NCBI RefSeq assembly: GCF_020283565.1
Contig: NC_060065.1
Location: 18,080,866 to 18,144,865, forward strand
Source of the DNA: Trifolium pratense
Lineage: Eukaryota > Streptophyta > Magnoliopsida > Fabales > Fabaceae
DNA length: 64,000 nt
Reading direction: 5' to 3'
Made by a program: the position numbers and the translations under genes. Of the stretch, positions 35,601 to 47,418 are shown in pieces (position 1 is the first letter of the stretch; the number at the start of each line of letters is the position of its first letter). Below the pieces are notes generated by a model. It saw only the letters and a program-made list of their open reading frames with translations, was not told the origin of the DNA and searched no databases.

Positions 35601-38600
35601 TATCCGACACAACTGATTAAGCTTTCTAGATTTGAATTTAGTGGAGTTAATTTTTTATGATTCGTGATTCGTGTGACACTTTATTGTGATATGCCATGAT
35701 TTTGTTGTGCCACTACTCACTTTGAAGTTTTAGCAATTTGTTTACTTAATTTTGTTTTGATTGAAACTTTGTTGTTATTTGTTTTGCCAAGTTTTCTACC
35801 TGCTTTTGCATTGTTTGAATATCATCCCACAACATTACCAAGGATCTGGAATTTGTTGTCAAGATCACATCTTTACCTGTAGCCTTGTAGGGTTGTACAT
35901 TTCTATGATTTTTGGCAGGGTATCCGTGCTGGTTCATGTCTGTGTGTTATTGAATTTGGATCACTGATCTTTATTGCAAGACTTCCCAGCTTTTGCAATC
36001 CTAAATGTGTAATTTACCTGGTCAATTTTGCTACCCGGTTCGGAAACACTATTTCCCCCTAATTCCTTACTAGGGCGGATCTACATAAGCTCTGATACCA
36101 TCTTAGAATTGAGAGTTGGGCCTAACTCAATCCTACAAAACCGGCTTCTAAGGTGAGGATTACTATATGTTCAGGCCATCTCGCAACCGATGTGTGACTT
36201 CTTAACAAGAGTTTACTCCCCATTTCTTGGAAAGTTTTCCTGGAGTGCCAGTCTCTTCCTAACTTTTTATTTCCCAACACCCTCTTCTGATTCAGCCATG
36301 TTGCGCCTTAACACTGAATTGAGCTATATTATTTCGAGTCTGTCTGTTATAGTTTTTTTCTTTCTAAAAAATCACTTTTAGGAGTATGCCATACGTTTCT
36401 TATAGCTTTTTTAAAAATTATTGTATGTGTAATGATCCTGGGTTGAGCTAATTTTGTGTACAATGAACCTGGACAATATACGAAGTTAGGTTAGTCATGT
36501 ATTCAATGATGTATGTATGTGTACTTTTATTTTTTCCTATTCCTTGACAGTACATAGTTTTCTTATAGTTGGTGTTATTTACAGAAAATATTTACTGCCA
36601 AATTCTAAATTTAAACTTGCTTCTACAATTGTTTTGGCAGACAGAAACTGTTGACTTGGCAGAGCGAGGTAGTCGGTCAGAACAAGCTTCAAGAACATTC
36701 CGAAAAAGTAACCAAGATAAATCTTGTCCTGCAATTGATTCAGATGGGCTTCCACATGTTGGTCAGGTTTGTCATTGTATCCCCTTCTCTCTTTTCTCTC
36801 CCAACTTACGAATTTCTTTGCAAAAAGTCTGAATGTATATCTTTCAGAGAATACGGCCAGGCGAACCCTATTGTAGCACTTACAACGCAATAACGAATAA
36901 AACATATCTATTCAATAAAAAGGGTACTGAAGATGCTTATATTGACTCTGTTGCTGTTGACGTCAAAAATGGGAAGCATCTAAAGAAGGTCAGTTGAAAA
37001 AATTCACTACAATTTTCTTCTGTGGTTTAATGAATTTTTTACATAAAAAATAAATAATTGAATAGGTTGGTCTTATTAATGATGCCATTTACTTCATTTT
37101 GCTGTTGATTCCCTGTTTATTTTGCCCGAGTTCCTTTCGATTTTGATAGGCTATAGGCTAAGGACTGAATAGCTGGGTATTATGTGTTGGGGATTTTCAA
37201 AACTTCTCTTAGCGAAACAATCCCAGCAAGTTGATCTTGATTTAATCATTAATCACAAACCGAATAACAAGTTAAAGACCTCAAAAAGATTCTAGGAATA
37301 CCTCTTACAGCACACTTTAACTTTGACCACTCAAGCTCGGAATAAACCGATGCCTCTACAGAACGGCGGTGCTTGTCGCAAACGAGAGGGAGCTTGGCTG
37401 CCTTTTGATCGATCTAGTGAAGCCTTGTGACTTCCTCCTTATATATATAGAGAAGTAGCATTAACAATCTGTTAGGATATAAAATAATAGATATTAGAGT
37501 CATTAAAGTAGTTATGAGTTGTGAGAGAAGTTAGTTAGTCTCCTATTCTATCCTATTTCTTTAATAAAATTGTTCTATCTTTGGAATCCAATTCCTGGGT
37601 TCCTAACACAATCTCATCTTTATCCAATTTTAGGGTCCTAGTATTTTAATTAACTCATTTAATTAAAGGGTTATATGTTTTTGTTCCATATAAAATTACC
37701 AATTTTAGGAACTCAAAATTTGTTTTTTAAGTCGAGATTTTCGTTACTTTTAACTTTATCTTTTGAAATTTTAAAAATTCATATTCAATTCTTTTCATTT
37801 TAAAATTTATAAAATTTATTAAAAAAAAATTCTTTTCATTTTAAAAAATTTAAAAGTTTTGCAAAGAAACATGACTAAAAAATTTAAAAGTTTAAGTATA
37901 ATTAAACAATTTTAAAAATTTTAAAAAAGAGAAGGGACCAAAAACATATTTAACCCTTAATTAAAATACTTTTAATTAATTAATAAGTTAGGATCTTATT
38001 CTTATCCCTATAAATAAGGGATTTTGATTGTAATTCATAAAAATAACATTTTAGGCCTTGGTGAGCAGTGGTTCTATTGTTGAGGTATCACATGCTAAGA
38101 ACACGATAGTGGAGAGTGGAAACCGAAAGGGAGACATGAGTTTTTTGACATTGGATCCACGGGTTAAGTACAAATTATGGTTGCCTCTTCTTAGGCTCTA
38201 GATTGATTGTAGATACTAGATACCATGTTGAAGAGGAAAAGAGAGAAACATGACGGAATTCATTTATTACGCATTAGGCCTATGTTATATTTATACATTG
38301 TTAGAAATAATATAAAACCATTGATGTGGCTCTATCCTAACAGCTTAAGTTTTTGGGATAATCGGTTATTTGACATGGTATCAGAGCCTCTATGACTAAG
38401 TGCTCTAGGTGGGCCTATGCATTATCCACGCTTCAAACCCAAGTGGGCTCTTGCGTGAGGGGGCGTGTTAGAAATAATATAAAACCATTGATGTGGCTCT
38501 ATCCTAACAGCTTAAGCTTTTGGGATAATCAGTTATTTGACATACATACTGAATTAGAGAGTAAAGACACTGATTGACACTACCTTATTTAATATATAAC

Positions 38601-41600
38601 CTAATCTTGTACTACCATAAATGTCGTATTTGTGTTAATTCTAGCATACCAATCATAGTTTCTTATTTATTTATTGGGCTTGTAATTCTCTTTAACTTAT
38701 TATTTAGTTTGATATGGTTTTATTTATTTATTGAGCTTGTAGATCTCTTTAACTTTTTATTAAGTTTGTTCTGTTAAGTGTTAGCTTATGCATTTAATTT
38801 TTGGAGCAGGCTAATATACGCTTTCGATACCCTCGAAACCCTATAATTGGTGATAAATTTAGCAGTAGACATGGGCAGAAAGGTGTTTGCTCTCAGTTGT
38901 GGCCAGATATTGACATGCCATTTTCTGGAAATACGGGGATGCGCCCAGATCTTATTATAAATCCTCATGCATTTCCTTCTAGGATGACGATTGCTATGCT
39001 TTTGGAATCTGTTGCTGCTAAGGTACTACAATTTGTAGAGAGTAATGAAGTAAATACTTTCATATTTTATTTTGTAGTACATTACTGTTCATATATGCAA
39101 AAATATAATAGGTGTTGTCCCTTGAGTGTAACCTTGTCCTTTTAATGATTGGGTCAACTTTTCAAATTAAGTCATTAAAAATTGTTTGAATCCAAGACCA
39201 TAGAGTGGCTTTTGTATTTTACACATTTGAACCAAATTTGTTTTCAAATCCTGGAGGACTATTCATGTATACATCTTCATGTAAGTAACAATTGATGAAG
39301 GTATTCCTCAAATCAAACTGGTTTAGTGGCCGATCTAAGTTGGCAACAAGAGTATGTGATTTCTTTTGTGATGGCAACACTGTCTCTGAGTGGTCTAAAC
39401 ATAAGTTGAGAGAATACCTTTGCCCCCAAGCAGGTCTTGTACCTTCCAGCGAAACATCTAAATGTGCTTCAAATTGAAATCCAATTGCCAATCCGTAGAA
39501 TTGTTTTCTCTGGTAATGTCATAACGCTTTAAGTTTTATTCTTCTCAAGAGCTTTTATCTCCTCTAGACCAACTTCCTTTCACTTTGGAACTTTTAGAGT
39601 TTCCTTATGGTAAATAACTAGCTCCCATGTTTTATTCTTCTCCGGTGCCTTCAAATCTATATCCACGGTTCATTTCTAAGCATGCTTGATAATGCCGTGT
39701 TTGGGTTTACAAGGATAGTTTTGTGGGTTGGTGAGTTAGTTTGAAAGAGGGGTATAGTGGTTGACTGGTTGTACGGTACACTTTATGGCAATTAGGAAGT
39801 CGAGGTTCGTCTGTTTGGATTTTTGTTTCATTTTAGGGTTTGGAAGATGGGTTTCTATTTTATTTTGAGAGGCTGGACATATCTCCTGTAATGCTAAAAT
39901 ATTAGAATTTTTTACCTCATCTGAAGGAGTTGGGTTTGACTCTTGAATGTGTGTTGATTTAGGATTGACCTTTAAAAAGCCTTTCTTGAATACCAATTTT
40001 AGAGTCACTATTTTTTTAAGGGGATGATAACATTGGTATCTTTTTTAGTGTGGTACTGGTACCATGCAAAAATACATTTTAGAGATCCAAGGTTAAGTTC
40101 CCATTTACGAAGAACATGGACAAACCATCGAACCATGGTTGTCAAAATCGGGATCCCCCTAAAGATCGTTGGGGTATAGGAAAAGCGTAGATCGTAACAA
40201 GGATTGTAAGATCCCACAAATTTATCAAACACTCAATTTTCTTAAACCCAACCAGAACATAAAAACTTCATTAATCTTAAACATAACCAAAACACAAAAA
40301 CTTCATTTTTTTTTAAATATAACCAGAACATAAAAAAACAGTCTTAAACATAAAACTGGAACATAGAAAAATAACCGCCAGAACCTAAAACAACTTAGTC
40401 TTAAACATAAAAACCTTAACATAAACAAAAAAACCATAATTTTTCTTGAATAGACTTCTAAAAACAAAATTTGAAAGGAAGCAAGAAAAATTGCAAATAT
40501 GAGCAAGTGCAGTTTTGTAGGGATGGCAATTTGACCCATACCCAGAGGGTACCCGCAAAAATTACCCACAACGGGTAGGGTAAAAACCCGCATTTTGGGT
40601 ACGGGCACGGGTATGGGTAATTACCCGCAAAAATGAACGGGTATGGGTGCGGGTACGGGTACCTTAGTACCCACCCCGCCCCATACCCGCATAATATATA
40701 TTTATTTATTTTATTTATATTATTATATTATAATATATGTAAATCAATTTAAAACAATACAACTCTACTAAACTATTACATATTTTTAATAATAATATTT
40801 ATTTATAACATAATATAAAAATAATGTAAATATTTAACATAAATATGAACTTTAACATAAGGTTAATAATAATTTTGTTTATAATTTTCATTAGTCAATA
40901 TTAAAATCTTTGAATTTTTTTTAACTCTATTAAAATTATATGATATTTTATAATTGATCAATTTATTTTTAGTAAAAATGCGGGTAACGGGTACGGGTAT
41001 GGGTACCTAGGTACCCATAGGGTATGGGGACGGGGGCAAAAGTTGTTACCCACGCGGGTATGGGGATGGGTACGGGTATTTTTTCAATTCGCGGGTATGG
41101 GGATGGGTACTATAGTACCCTACCCATACCCTACCCATTGCCATCCCTACAGTTTTGAGAGGTTAAAGATATGAGAATAGTTCATAGAGATGAAGAGAAT
41201 ATATAGAAGAGATGGAACTAGGGAATACAATTGAATGATTAGCAACCATTAAAGCAATTAGGGATACAGTTGATGAATTAGGGTTAGGGATGCAAGGCTC
41301 GATGAATCTGAATTAACACCCACTGATTCCACAAGTTCACAAAAGCTCCGTCATTTTTTAAGCAAAAAGAGCAGTTTTCCATTTGAAACAGTCCGTTTTC
41401 GGGTCGGGGCAGTGCAATTTCAACTGGGTTAGAAACAGGGCAACCGAGTTGGGACGTTGCGAAACGGGTTGAAACTTGATCAACCCAGTGCGAAATGACC
41501 CGTGATAGATCGCTGATCCTGTGATTTCATGCTCTTCCTGTGCGCTTTCACTGCTCTGGCCAATCTAACGAGTTTCGAACCGCTCCGGCGGTATGAAGAG

Positions 41601-44068
41601 AAACATGTGAGGTCGTACGATCACAGGAGTTAGATTGCGTGTTAACAACCATGCATTGAACCCCAAAGACATTTTGAATAGAAGATGGTCCCTAAAACAT
41701 TAGTGTATGAACAAAAAAAAAAAAAGAAGAAGAAAACTTCTATGAAGATAGTACAGACTTTTGACTCAAATGAGTGAGAAGTATTTTTTTGGTGTGGTGG
41801 ACAAATTTGGTTCCTCAAGATAATAAAGGAATACCTTTTGGTGTGGTTTTCTCTTTGTCTACATATTGTTATCTTAATTCCTACTTCATTGTATTTTTTC
41901 CTTTAAGTATATCATCTTTGTAACAACCTCAGATAGTGACAGCTGTATCCTAGGGGTTAGAGACAGCCGTACTTAGATTATTGAGAACTGTACTCACGGC
42001 TCTATATATAGGACAAAAGAGCTCGTGTAAATATAACACAATTCTTTTTCTATTTTGGCTTGTTAAAAAAAAACAATTCTTTTTCTTATTAAATATTGTT
42101 TTTCTTATTAAAATGAGTAATACATTTCCCTCCGAATTTCTCTGATCCTAATACCCAGTTAGGTTATTTCATTACACTGCTTGCGGAAGCAGTGTCCCCT
42201 CCCCTAGACCAGAAGCTCTAATGTCATATGAAAAGTATGAAGACGAAATCTTTTCTGAACATGCTTGTGTGAATTATGTCCCAGCAGAATGCTTAATTTA
42301 CATACACAAGAATTAGGAGGAAAATAATTGTCAAGTGCAATTTACAAAATTAGTTATTATGCTATCTAGATTCCCTAGGATCATTGGACCTATTCTTGTT
42401 ATTCAATGAATCTGAGCTACTTGGGAAGTGGAAAATTGACGAGGTATTTGGAAGTGGAACAACAATGAGGTCTTATTTCTAGCCATTTCCAAAAGTTATC
42501 TGTATGAACTCTGAAGCACCATCCTTAAACTTCATTTTGATGCTATGCTAGTGTTGGACATGTATTGTGTCAGTCTGTTAGGTACTTCTAGCCTACACCT
42601 TTTAACTGTTTTTTTAAATTCGTGCTAACAGAATTAGGGTGCCACAATGATTTCTGATAATGCTGATTTAACAAAACATAGATATCTTCATAATTCATTA
42701 TGATTAAGGATTTATGTATGCTATGTCTGTGTTTCTAACCATACTTCCCTGGTTAGGAAATTGTTTACATGAATAATAATTTATTCTTGCAGGGAGGTAG
42801 TTTACATGGAAAATATAAAGATGCAACTCCATTTCGTAGTTCAGTGAAGACAGATGGTGAGAAGTCTGGATCCAAGTCGGCTTCACTTGTTGATGAGCTT
42901 GGTGTTATGTTAAAAGAGAAGGGATTTAATTACCATGGATGTGAGGTTCTGTACAGCGGGGTTTATGGAACAGAACTGACATGTGAGATATTTATTGGGC
43001 CTGTTTATTATCAGCGGCTTCGTCACATGGTTTCAGACAAATACCAAGTGAGCAAATTCACTGTTTTTCCTTCCTATAAAACTAGCAATATTTAATCCTA
43101 ATTTTCTGTTATTTAATCCTAACTTCGCAATATTTATGTTTTCTTCTGAATCTGAGAGAAAAATCAATCTTTTGATTTGGCAATTTAAATTTCAAGCTTT
43201 CAAAGTGGGAATTGTTTGTGTTAAATGGCTTTTTTTGGTTTTGTTTTGTTTTGTTTTGTTTTGTTAATTGCATATTTGGTCCCTTATATTTATTTTAGGT
43301 TTCAAGTTGACCCTCTATGTTTTAAAAGTTTCAATTTGGTCCCTTATGTTACTTATGTCAACTTAAGTTCGTCCTTTTTATTAAATTTTGAGTTAATTTC
43401 GTCTAAAACATCCACTTAAGGGATCCAATATGTAATTGAGCCTATATAATATATGCCACTCCACTGGTGCCAATTTGGGTGGGTTAATTTAGCTTCTTCA
43501 AAATATATATGCCACTCCACTGTTAATATATTTTTTATTTTATTTGTCGATGAAAGTGTCAAGTATGGTTACCTCCGGTGCAATTCACTGGTCCACACCT
43601 TTTGTCAGTAAAACATTATCCTGTATTAACTTTTGTTGCTAACACCAAGTGATTTGTTTGTTACAGGTTAGATCTACTGGCCCTATTGATCCAGTCACCC
43701 GGCAGCCAGTAAAAGGACGAAAGCGTGGTGGAGGAGTACGATTTGGAGAAATGGAACGCGACTCTCTACTAGCACACGGGGCCGCGTATCTTTTGCATGA
43801 TAGGCTGCACACCTGTTCTGATTATCACATTGCTGATGTGTGTTCCATTTGTGGAAGCCTGCTTACGACAACATTCATCCAGCCTCAAAAGCTGCCGGTT
43901 CGACAGATTGTTGGACTACCACCACGAAAACCTCCAAGTAAAGTTGCTTGTCATGCTTGCCAAACCGGTAAAGGCATGGAGACAGTTGCCATGCCTTATA
44001 TATTTAGATATTTGGCAGCAGAGTTAGCATCAATGAACATTAAAATGACTCTGAAGCTAAGTAATTGA
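23633..44068 (+). CDS. NRPA2: DNA-directed RNA polymerase I, second-largest subunit
   Basis: The subunit forms half of the Pol I active centre that transcribes 45S rRNA genes in the nucleolus. Exons: 23633-~23824, ~23981-24091, 24192-24323, 24912-24988, 25262-25325, 25534-25604, 27247-27324, 27437-27482, 27590-27770, 27846-27898, 28361-28434, 28597-28714, 30330-30417, 30623-30738, 32729-32856, 32958-33037, 34189-34430, 34516-34680, 34810-34974, 35055-35129, 35335-35438, 35518-35593, 36641-36766, 36848-36988, 38810-39022, 42793-43047, 43667-44068. From exon 3 on, the lengths sum to 3270 (1,089 residues plus stop) with every phase matching. Total is about 1,190 residues, normal for the family. 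Motifs: [70 protein letters not shown] and a C-terminal zinc ribbon (CSIC, CHAC). The exon 1/2 junction is uncertain (a T-run obscures it). Intron 2 is GC-AG. No premature stop seen; likely functional. Confidence 0.93.
25605..27246. other. NRPA2 intron 6
   Basis: A 1.64-kb GT-AG intron. A stretch at about 26290-26480 has a TATA-like TTTATAAATAGC and resembles a small solo LTR (starting near tgttgtaataactgcag), but clean termini are not visible. Nothing else recognised. Confidence 0.5.
28990..29226. mobile_element. Stowaway-like MITE in NRPA2 intron 12
   Basis: The left end ATTTCCTCCGTACTTAAATT and right end GAGTTCGGAGAGAGTA resemble inverted Stowaway termini, degenerate. About 235 bp; no ORF. 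Confidence 0.45.
29652..29748 (-). mobile_element. internally deleted tRNA-derived SINE
   Basis: Same family as 14840-14970: minus strand GTCCCCATGAGCTTAGCTCAG, GTTGGTAGGGACATCGCA and 'ggtggaatttctagcaac'. The B-box region is missing, replaced by 'ccgggatgtaaaatgcg'. It lies in NRPA2 intron 12. Confidence 0.65.
31217..31450 (-). mobile_element. 234-bp non-autonomous Helitron
   Basis: On the minus strand it starts A|TCTATAACAATATATAAAG (31450) and ends with a GC-rich hairpin (caggcaggcgcg ... cgcgcttgcctg), then gcccgCTAG|T (31217). TC start, hairpin, CTAG end and insertion between A and T are the full Helitron signature. It lies in NRPA2 intron 14. Confidence 0.75.
33070..33735. repeat. possible MITE in NRPA2 intron 16
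   Basis: 'attccatttgtctcacac' at the left and the inverse of 'taatccctttgtcccatc' at the right suggest degenerate inverted termini. Weak evidence. Confidence 0.3.
36089..36207 (-). mobile_element. small LTR plus primer-binding site fragment
   Basis: On the minus strand an LTR-like stretch starts TGTTAAGAAGTCACACATCG (36207) and runs about 105 bp. It is followed directly by TGGTATCAGAGC (36100-36089), the initiator-Met tRNA primer site of plant LTR elements. The partner LTR was not found, so it is a TRIM- or copia-like remnant in NRPA2 intron 22. Confidence 0.5.
37470..37608. mobile_element. 139-bp solo LTR
   Basis: It begins TGTTAGGA and ends TCCTAACA, an 8-bp perfect inverted terminus. It is flanked on both sides by caatc (37465-37469, 37609-37613), a 5-bp target duplication. 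No internal region. It is a solo LTR in NRPA2 intron 24. Confidence 0.8.
37668..37956. mobile_element. MuTIR MITE with 9-bp target duplication
   Basis: The termini GGGTTATATGTTTTTGTTCC and GGACCAAAAACATATTTAACCC are inverted. The flanks carry ttaattaaa at 37659-37667 and 37957-37965. It is 289 bp, AT-rich and non-coding, in NRPA2 intron 24. Confidence 0.85.
38299..38542 (+). mobile_element. complete TRIM retrotransposon, 77-bp LTRs
   Basis: Two nearly identical 77-bp LTRs (38299-38375 and 38466-38542) start TGTTAGAAATAATATAAAAC and end TTATTTGACA. TGGTATCAGAGCC (38376-38388) is a Met-tRNA primer site. GTGAGGGGGCG (38455-38465) is the polypurine tract. The target duplication is tacat (38294-38298, 38543-38547). 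The 90-bp interior has no coding capacity. The LTRs differ at only a few bases, so the insertion is fairly young. It lies in NRPA2 intron 24. Confidence 0.92.
39219..39491 (-). pseudogene. Ty1/copia reverse transcriptase relic
   Basis: The minus-strand frame reads [20 protein letters not shown] and NSPPGF, the copia RT motif around the first catalytic Asp (usually LDVKNAFLHG...EVYM.PPGF). The flanks are not coherent. An old fragment in NRPA2 intron 25. Confidence 0.7.
40518..41149. mobile_element. 632-bp hAT-like MITE with GGGTA-rich ends
   Basis: It starts TAGGGATGGCAAT and ends ATTGCCATCCCTA. It is flanked by the 8-bp repeat cagttttg (40510-40517, 41150-41157), as expected for hAT. About 150 bp at each end are rich in gggtatgggtacggg motifs. 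The centre is AT-rich and non-coding. It lies in NRPA2 intron 25. Confidence 0.88.
41158..42792. other. rest of NRPA2 intron 25
   Basis: No coding sequence. About 41930-42130 has a TATA-like CTATATATAGG and may be an old LTR, but termini could not be fixed. Otherwise nothing recognised. Confidence 0.4.
43264..43442. mobile_element. short 'ttggtccctta' MITE in NRPA2 intron 26
   Basis: 'ttaattgcatatttggtccc' at the left and 'gggatccaatatgtaattga' at the right are inverted. Internal sequence resembles the MuTIR MITE at 9989-10331. It is preceded by a (TTTTG) microsatellite at 43234-43266. Confidence 0.55.
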
Positions 44069-45564
44069 GCTAACACCACTGAGACAGGTGTTTGAGAATA
44101 TAGTCTCAGTGGGCTATGTTGAACAACATATTAGATTGATTAGATGTATTAAGATTGTGAATCCCATGAACATGAGTGTCTAGATGCTTCCTTACATCAC
44201 GGGGTTTGAAATTTTGTTAAGGGATATGGTCTGACTGTACCATATTACATGATTTTACAAAATGAGACCTAAATTATTATTTAAATACCACAATTTTGAA
44301 CTTTCTTCATCTTCATTCTGTTTTGACAAATTTGTGATTTTGGTAAGGTTCAGTCCTTTATATGAAACCGTAGTACTATTCAAATTGATGAATAATATTT
44401 CCACCATTATCGATCCATCGGATCGATAACCTGGTCTATTTCCACTCTGACTAGACTTTGTATGAAAGGAGCTTCTTTTATCACCCATCTATGTTCTAAA
44501 ATACACTTCTCTTTTACTATTATTTTTAGTCAAAATCATCTCTCAAGGTGAGTATTTAGAATTGAACTTGTTACTTCTGAACAACTTGTCTAAAACTCCA
44601 CTTTCATTGGACTAAAATAAACTCTTTCAAAAGTATACCAATTAGGCCAGTTTGGAATAGCTTATTTTTGAGCTTACGCAAAACAGCTTATTTGTAAATT
44701 ATTTATTTTTTCTTGTCCTCTTTAGTGTCAATGAATTTACTGGAATACTAGTAAAAGATCCCTGTGTTTTAAACTTAAGTTTTAGTTACACATTTTAAAT
44801 AGTTCTCATCGACGGGACGGGTGGGAAGGTCTTTTCTTTCTAACTTTGTAATTTTGGAATCGTACCCATAAAATTAGTATGATTTCATCTTCCCACATAA
44901 GCCTCTGTGCAATATGATACTGCATCCTGATGCTGCACGCTCCGAGAAAAACAGTGTCCATCTCTCTTAACAACTCTATTTTCTGATAGATTCCTTAGAG
45001 AAGAAGGCACGTCTCCATTTAAGCCGATTTTGGATTAGTCTACTCAAGATGTTGGATCTTAAATTCAGGTAGTGAAGAATCTAACTCTTAAATCTAGGTG
45101 TTCCAAGATTCTCAAACCAGTAAAATCTTGCAAGCTCCCTGATATTAAAAGGAAGCCACATAATGTGTGTACACTCAATTTTTATTACGTTCAAAATTTG
45201 GAATCTGAACATTTTTAGTTCATTGAATTTCAGTTTCAAAGGACCAAAAACTTTCAATGATTATTTTACAATGAATCATGTTAGTAAATATGAGATCTAA
45301 GGCCATGGATTCATGTTACTTATAAATCATTATTTATTTATAAGTACAGAATATCACTAAAGGGAAAATTTGGAGTATTAATATAAAAAACCAAATATTT
45401 AATTTAAGATTTGAGCTCTATAAATAAAAGTATGTATTGTATTTTCTTAATTTGTAACATAATGATAACAATTATATGATAGACATATAAGGAGAAACAT
45501 AAGTAAAAAACGTCACTAAAACTAAACCATAGAAACACAAACAAGGATTTCAACTTATGCAATA
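44069..45564. other. NRPA2 3' flank and intergenic DNA
   Basis: It holds the presumed NRPA2 3' UTR (to roughly 44.4 kb) and AT-rich intergenic DNA. A MITE-like start (ggccagtttggaatagctta) is at 44646. No gene supported. Confidence 0.5.
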
Positions 45565-46206
45565 TCAAGCATCTGACCATGTAATGTCAAGGCCACCCCA
45601 TTGTTCCTTGGGCACATTTAAGGCTTTCCACACAGCCTTGGAAGCATCAACAATGTTGTTTGGACAAGGAGGTTGGTAGTCGTGTTCTTCATCACATCCC
45701 TTTGTTGAGTCACACTCATCAACAACCATGGCCACAACACTTCTTCCGTTAGCACTGATTGTAATGTTGTTGAGACATCTACTCCTGTGGTTGAACCATC
45801 CGGTGGAAAGTGCAACCACTGGAGTATCGTCAGAATGATACCGCTTGTCACATTCTGAAGGGCCACCGCCGTCTCCACCCTTTTGAAAGCTATTAAGAGT
45901 AAGATATGCCTTAGTGTGAGTAGACACAAACGGAGAACATTTATAGGTTGTGTACATTTTTCCTCGCACACAACAATCAGAATCATCCTCTTGATTGCAT
46001 TGTCCTGGAGGAGCTTTCTTTCCTCTAATTGCGCCGTTTGGACGACACTTTTGAGCTTCAGAGTGCACAAAACTTGTTAAAATAAGAGTAATAGCCCAAA
46101 TTACAACTATAATACATATAAGATCAATTTTGAGGTCAAGAACAAGATCTTCTCTACCTTGTTTAACGGATTGGAATTGAGTGCAGTAGAATAACGACAC
46201 AGTCAT
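45565..46206 (-). CDS. kiwellin / ripening-related secreted protein
   Basis: Intact single-exon ORF of 213 codons. The N-terminus has a hydrophobic segment ([19 protein letters not shown], about residues 29-47) fitting a secretion signal, then the Cys-rich kissper-like part ([28 protein letters not shown]). The double-psi beta-barrel-like kiwellin core follows: [55 protein letters not shown], ending [11 protein letters not shown]. The first ATG puts 28 odd residues before the signal, so the true start may differ or be an upstream exon. Kiwellins are apoplastic defence proteins; a maize member is known to bind a fungal chorismate mutase effector. A decayed paralogue is at 52438. Confidence 0.85.
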   Translation of the reverse strand: MTVSLFYCTQFQSVKQGREDLVLDLKIDLICIIVVIWAITLILTSFVHSEAQKCRPNGAIRGKKAPPGQCNQEDDSDCCVRGKMYTTYKCSPFVSTHTKAYLTLNSFQKGGDGGGPSECDKRYHSDDTPVVALSTGWFNHRSRCLNNITISANGRSVVAMVVDECDSTKGCDEEHDYQPPCPNNIVDASKAVWKALNVPKEQWGGLDITWSDA

Positions 46207-46289
46207 TTAGTTGGCAAGATCAAAGACCGTCTGATCTGATTAAAATCAGAAAGTTTAGATTTAATTTCAAAATATTATATTAAATAAAA

Positions 46290-46955
46290 GGATTAAATAT
46301 GTGTTTGATCCCTGTAAAATTACCAAATTTTGTTTTTTCTCCTATAAAAAATATGACATGTTTTGATTCATACAAAATTTGTATTCATGAAACCAACCGT
46401 TAGTTGGTTCAGTGGTAATTGACGCTGAACTTGGTAGGGAGGACCACGGTTCGATCCCCCACAACTGCGATCGGAATGAGACTGGAACCATTTGATGCCC
46501 AAACTGACCCCCAAACCCAGATCAAACTGATGGTGAAAACAAAAACAAAAAATTTATTCATGCAGTTTTAATCCATGCTATTTATCAAAATTTTAAAAAT
46601 TGTTTAATTATGCTTTTCTTTGTGAATAATTATTTTCCTGGACATGTTTATTTAATACTATAAAAAATTTCTTTACAAAAATTTAGATATATTTTTTTTT
46701 AAAATAACAAGAATTGAATATGAATTTTTAATTTTCAAAAGATAAAGATAAAACTAATGAAAATATCGATTTAGAAATTAAGTGCTTTTGAGGAACTTGT
46801 TGTAATGTTGTAAACACGTCTTCAAAATAATCATTCAAAAATACACATTGATTTAATAGAATAGACTAAAATTACGTGCATAATAATTTTGTAAGGACCA
46901 AAACATGTAACCTTTTGTATAGTGATAAAAACAAAATTTAATAATTTTATAGGGA
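46290..46955. mobile_element. MITE interrupted by a SINE
   Basis: The left end (ggattaaatatgtgtttgat, ccctgtaaaattaccaaatt) and right end (aaaatttaataattttatag, ggaaagatag) are inverted and resemble the element at 37668. A SINE sits at 46390-46554. Exact termini are uncertain. Confidence 0.5.
46390..46554 (+). mobile_element. tRNA-derived SINE with target duplication
   Basis: It has an A-box-like TTAGTTGGTTCAGTGGTAA near the start and a B box GGTTCGATCCC, then a non-tRNA body (gactggaaccatttgatgcc) and an A-rich tail. The flanks are tattcatg (46382-46389 and 46555-46562). A different family from 14840. Confidence 0.8.
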
Positions 46956-47418
46956 AAGATAGTTTCAAAGAAAGATATTTTTTTTAATTTTTTTTTTAAA
47001 GAGTATTCAAAGAAAGATAGTTAATTTGCAAACACTTACTTTAAAATATTCGTCAAATTAAGAAAATTCCGATTCCTGTTCAGTCATGCAATATATATTT
47101 CGAACACTAACCAGCAATTTCGTATTAGTTATTACTAGACAATTACCCGTGCGATGCACGGGTTTTATGCGTTGTTTTATACTATAACATAAAAAATTAT
47201 CGCACGGGTTTTATGCGTTGTTTTATACTATAACATAAAAAAATTATTTGTATAGGTAGTAAATCTAAAATTGAAAAATAAGTATTATCAAAATAATAGT
47301 AACAATATAGAAGTTATCTAAATATGATATAGATATAAAATATGTGTTTATACATTTAAAAAAAATTATTTATACACTACATTTGAAGTCATCTTGATAT
47401 ATTCTTCATTAACATTAG

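Noticed and set aside
36089..36207. Cassandra TRIM
   Set aside because: The LTR and primer site fit a TRIM-like element, but no 5S rRNA-like stretch, the Cassandra hallmark, is visible.
38376..38388. Host regulatory motif TGGTATCAGAGCC
   Set aside because: It sits immediately after a 77-bp LTR and is the retrotransposon primer-binding site.
43234..43266. Coding exon with FVLFCFVLL reading
   Set aside because: It is a (TTTTG) microsatellite inside NRPA2 intron 26.
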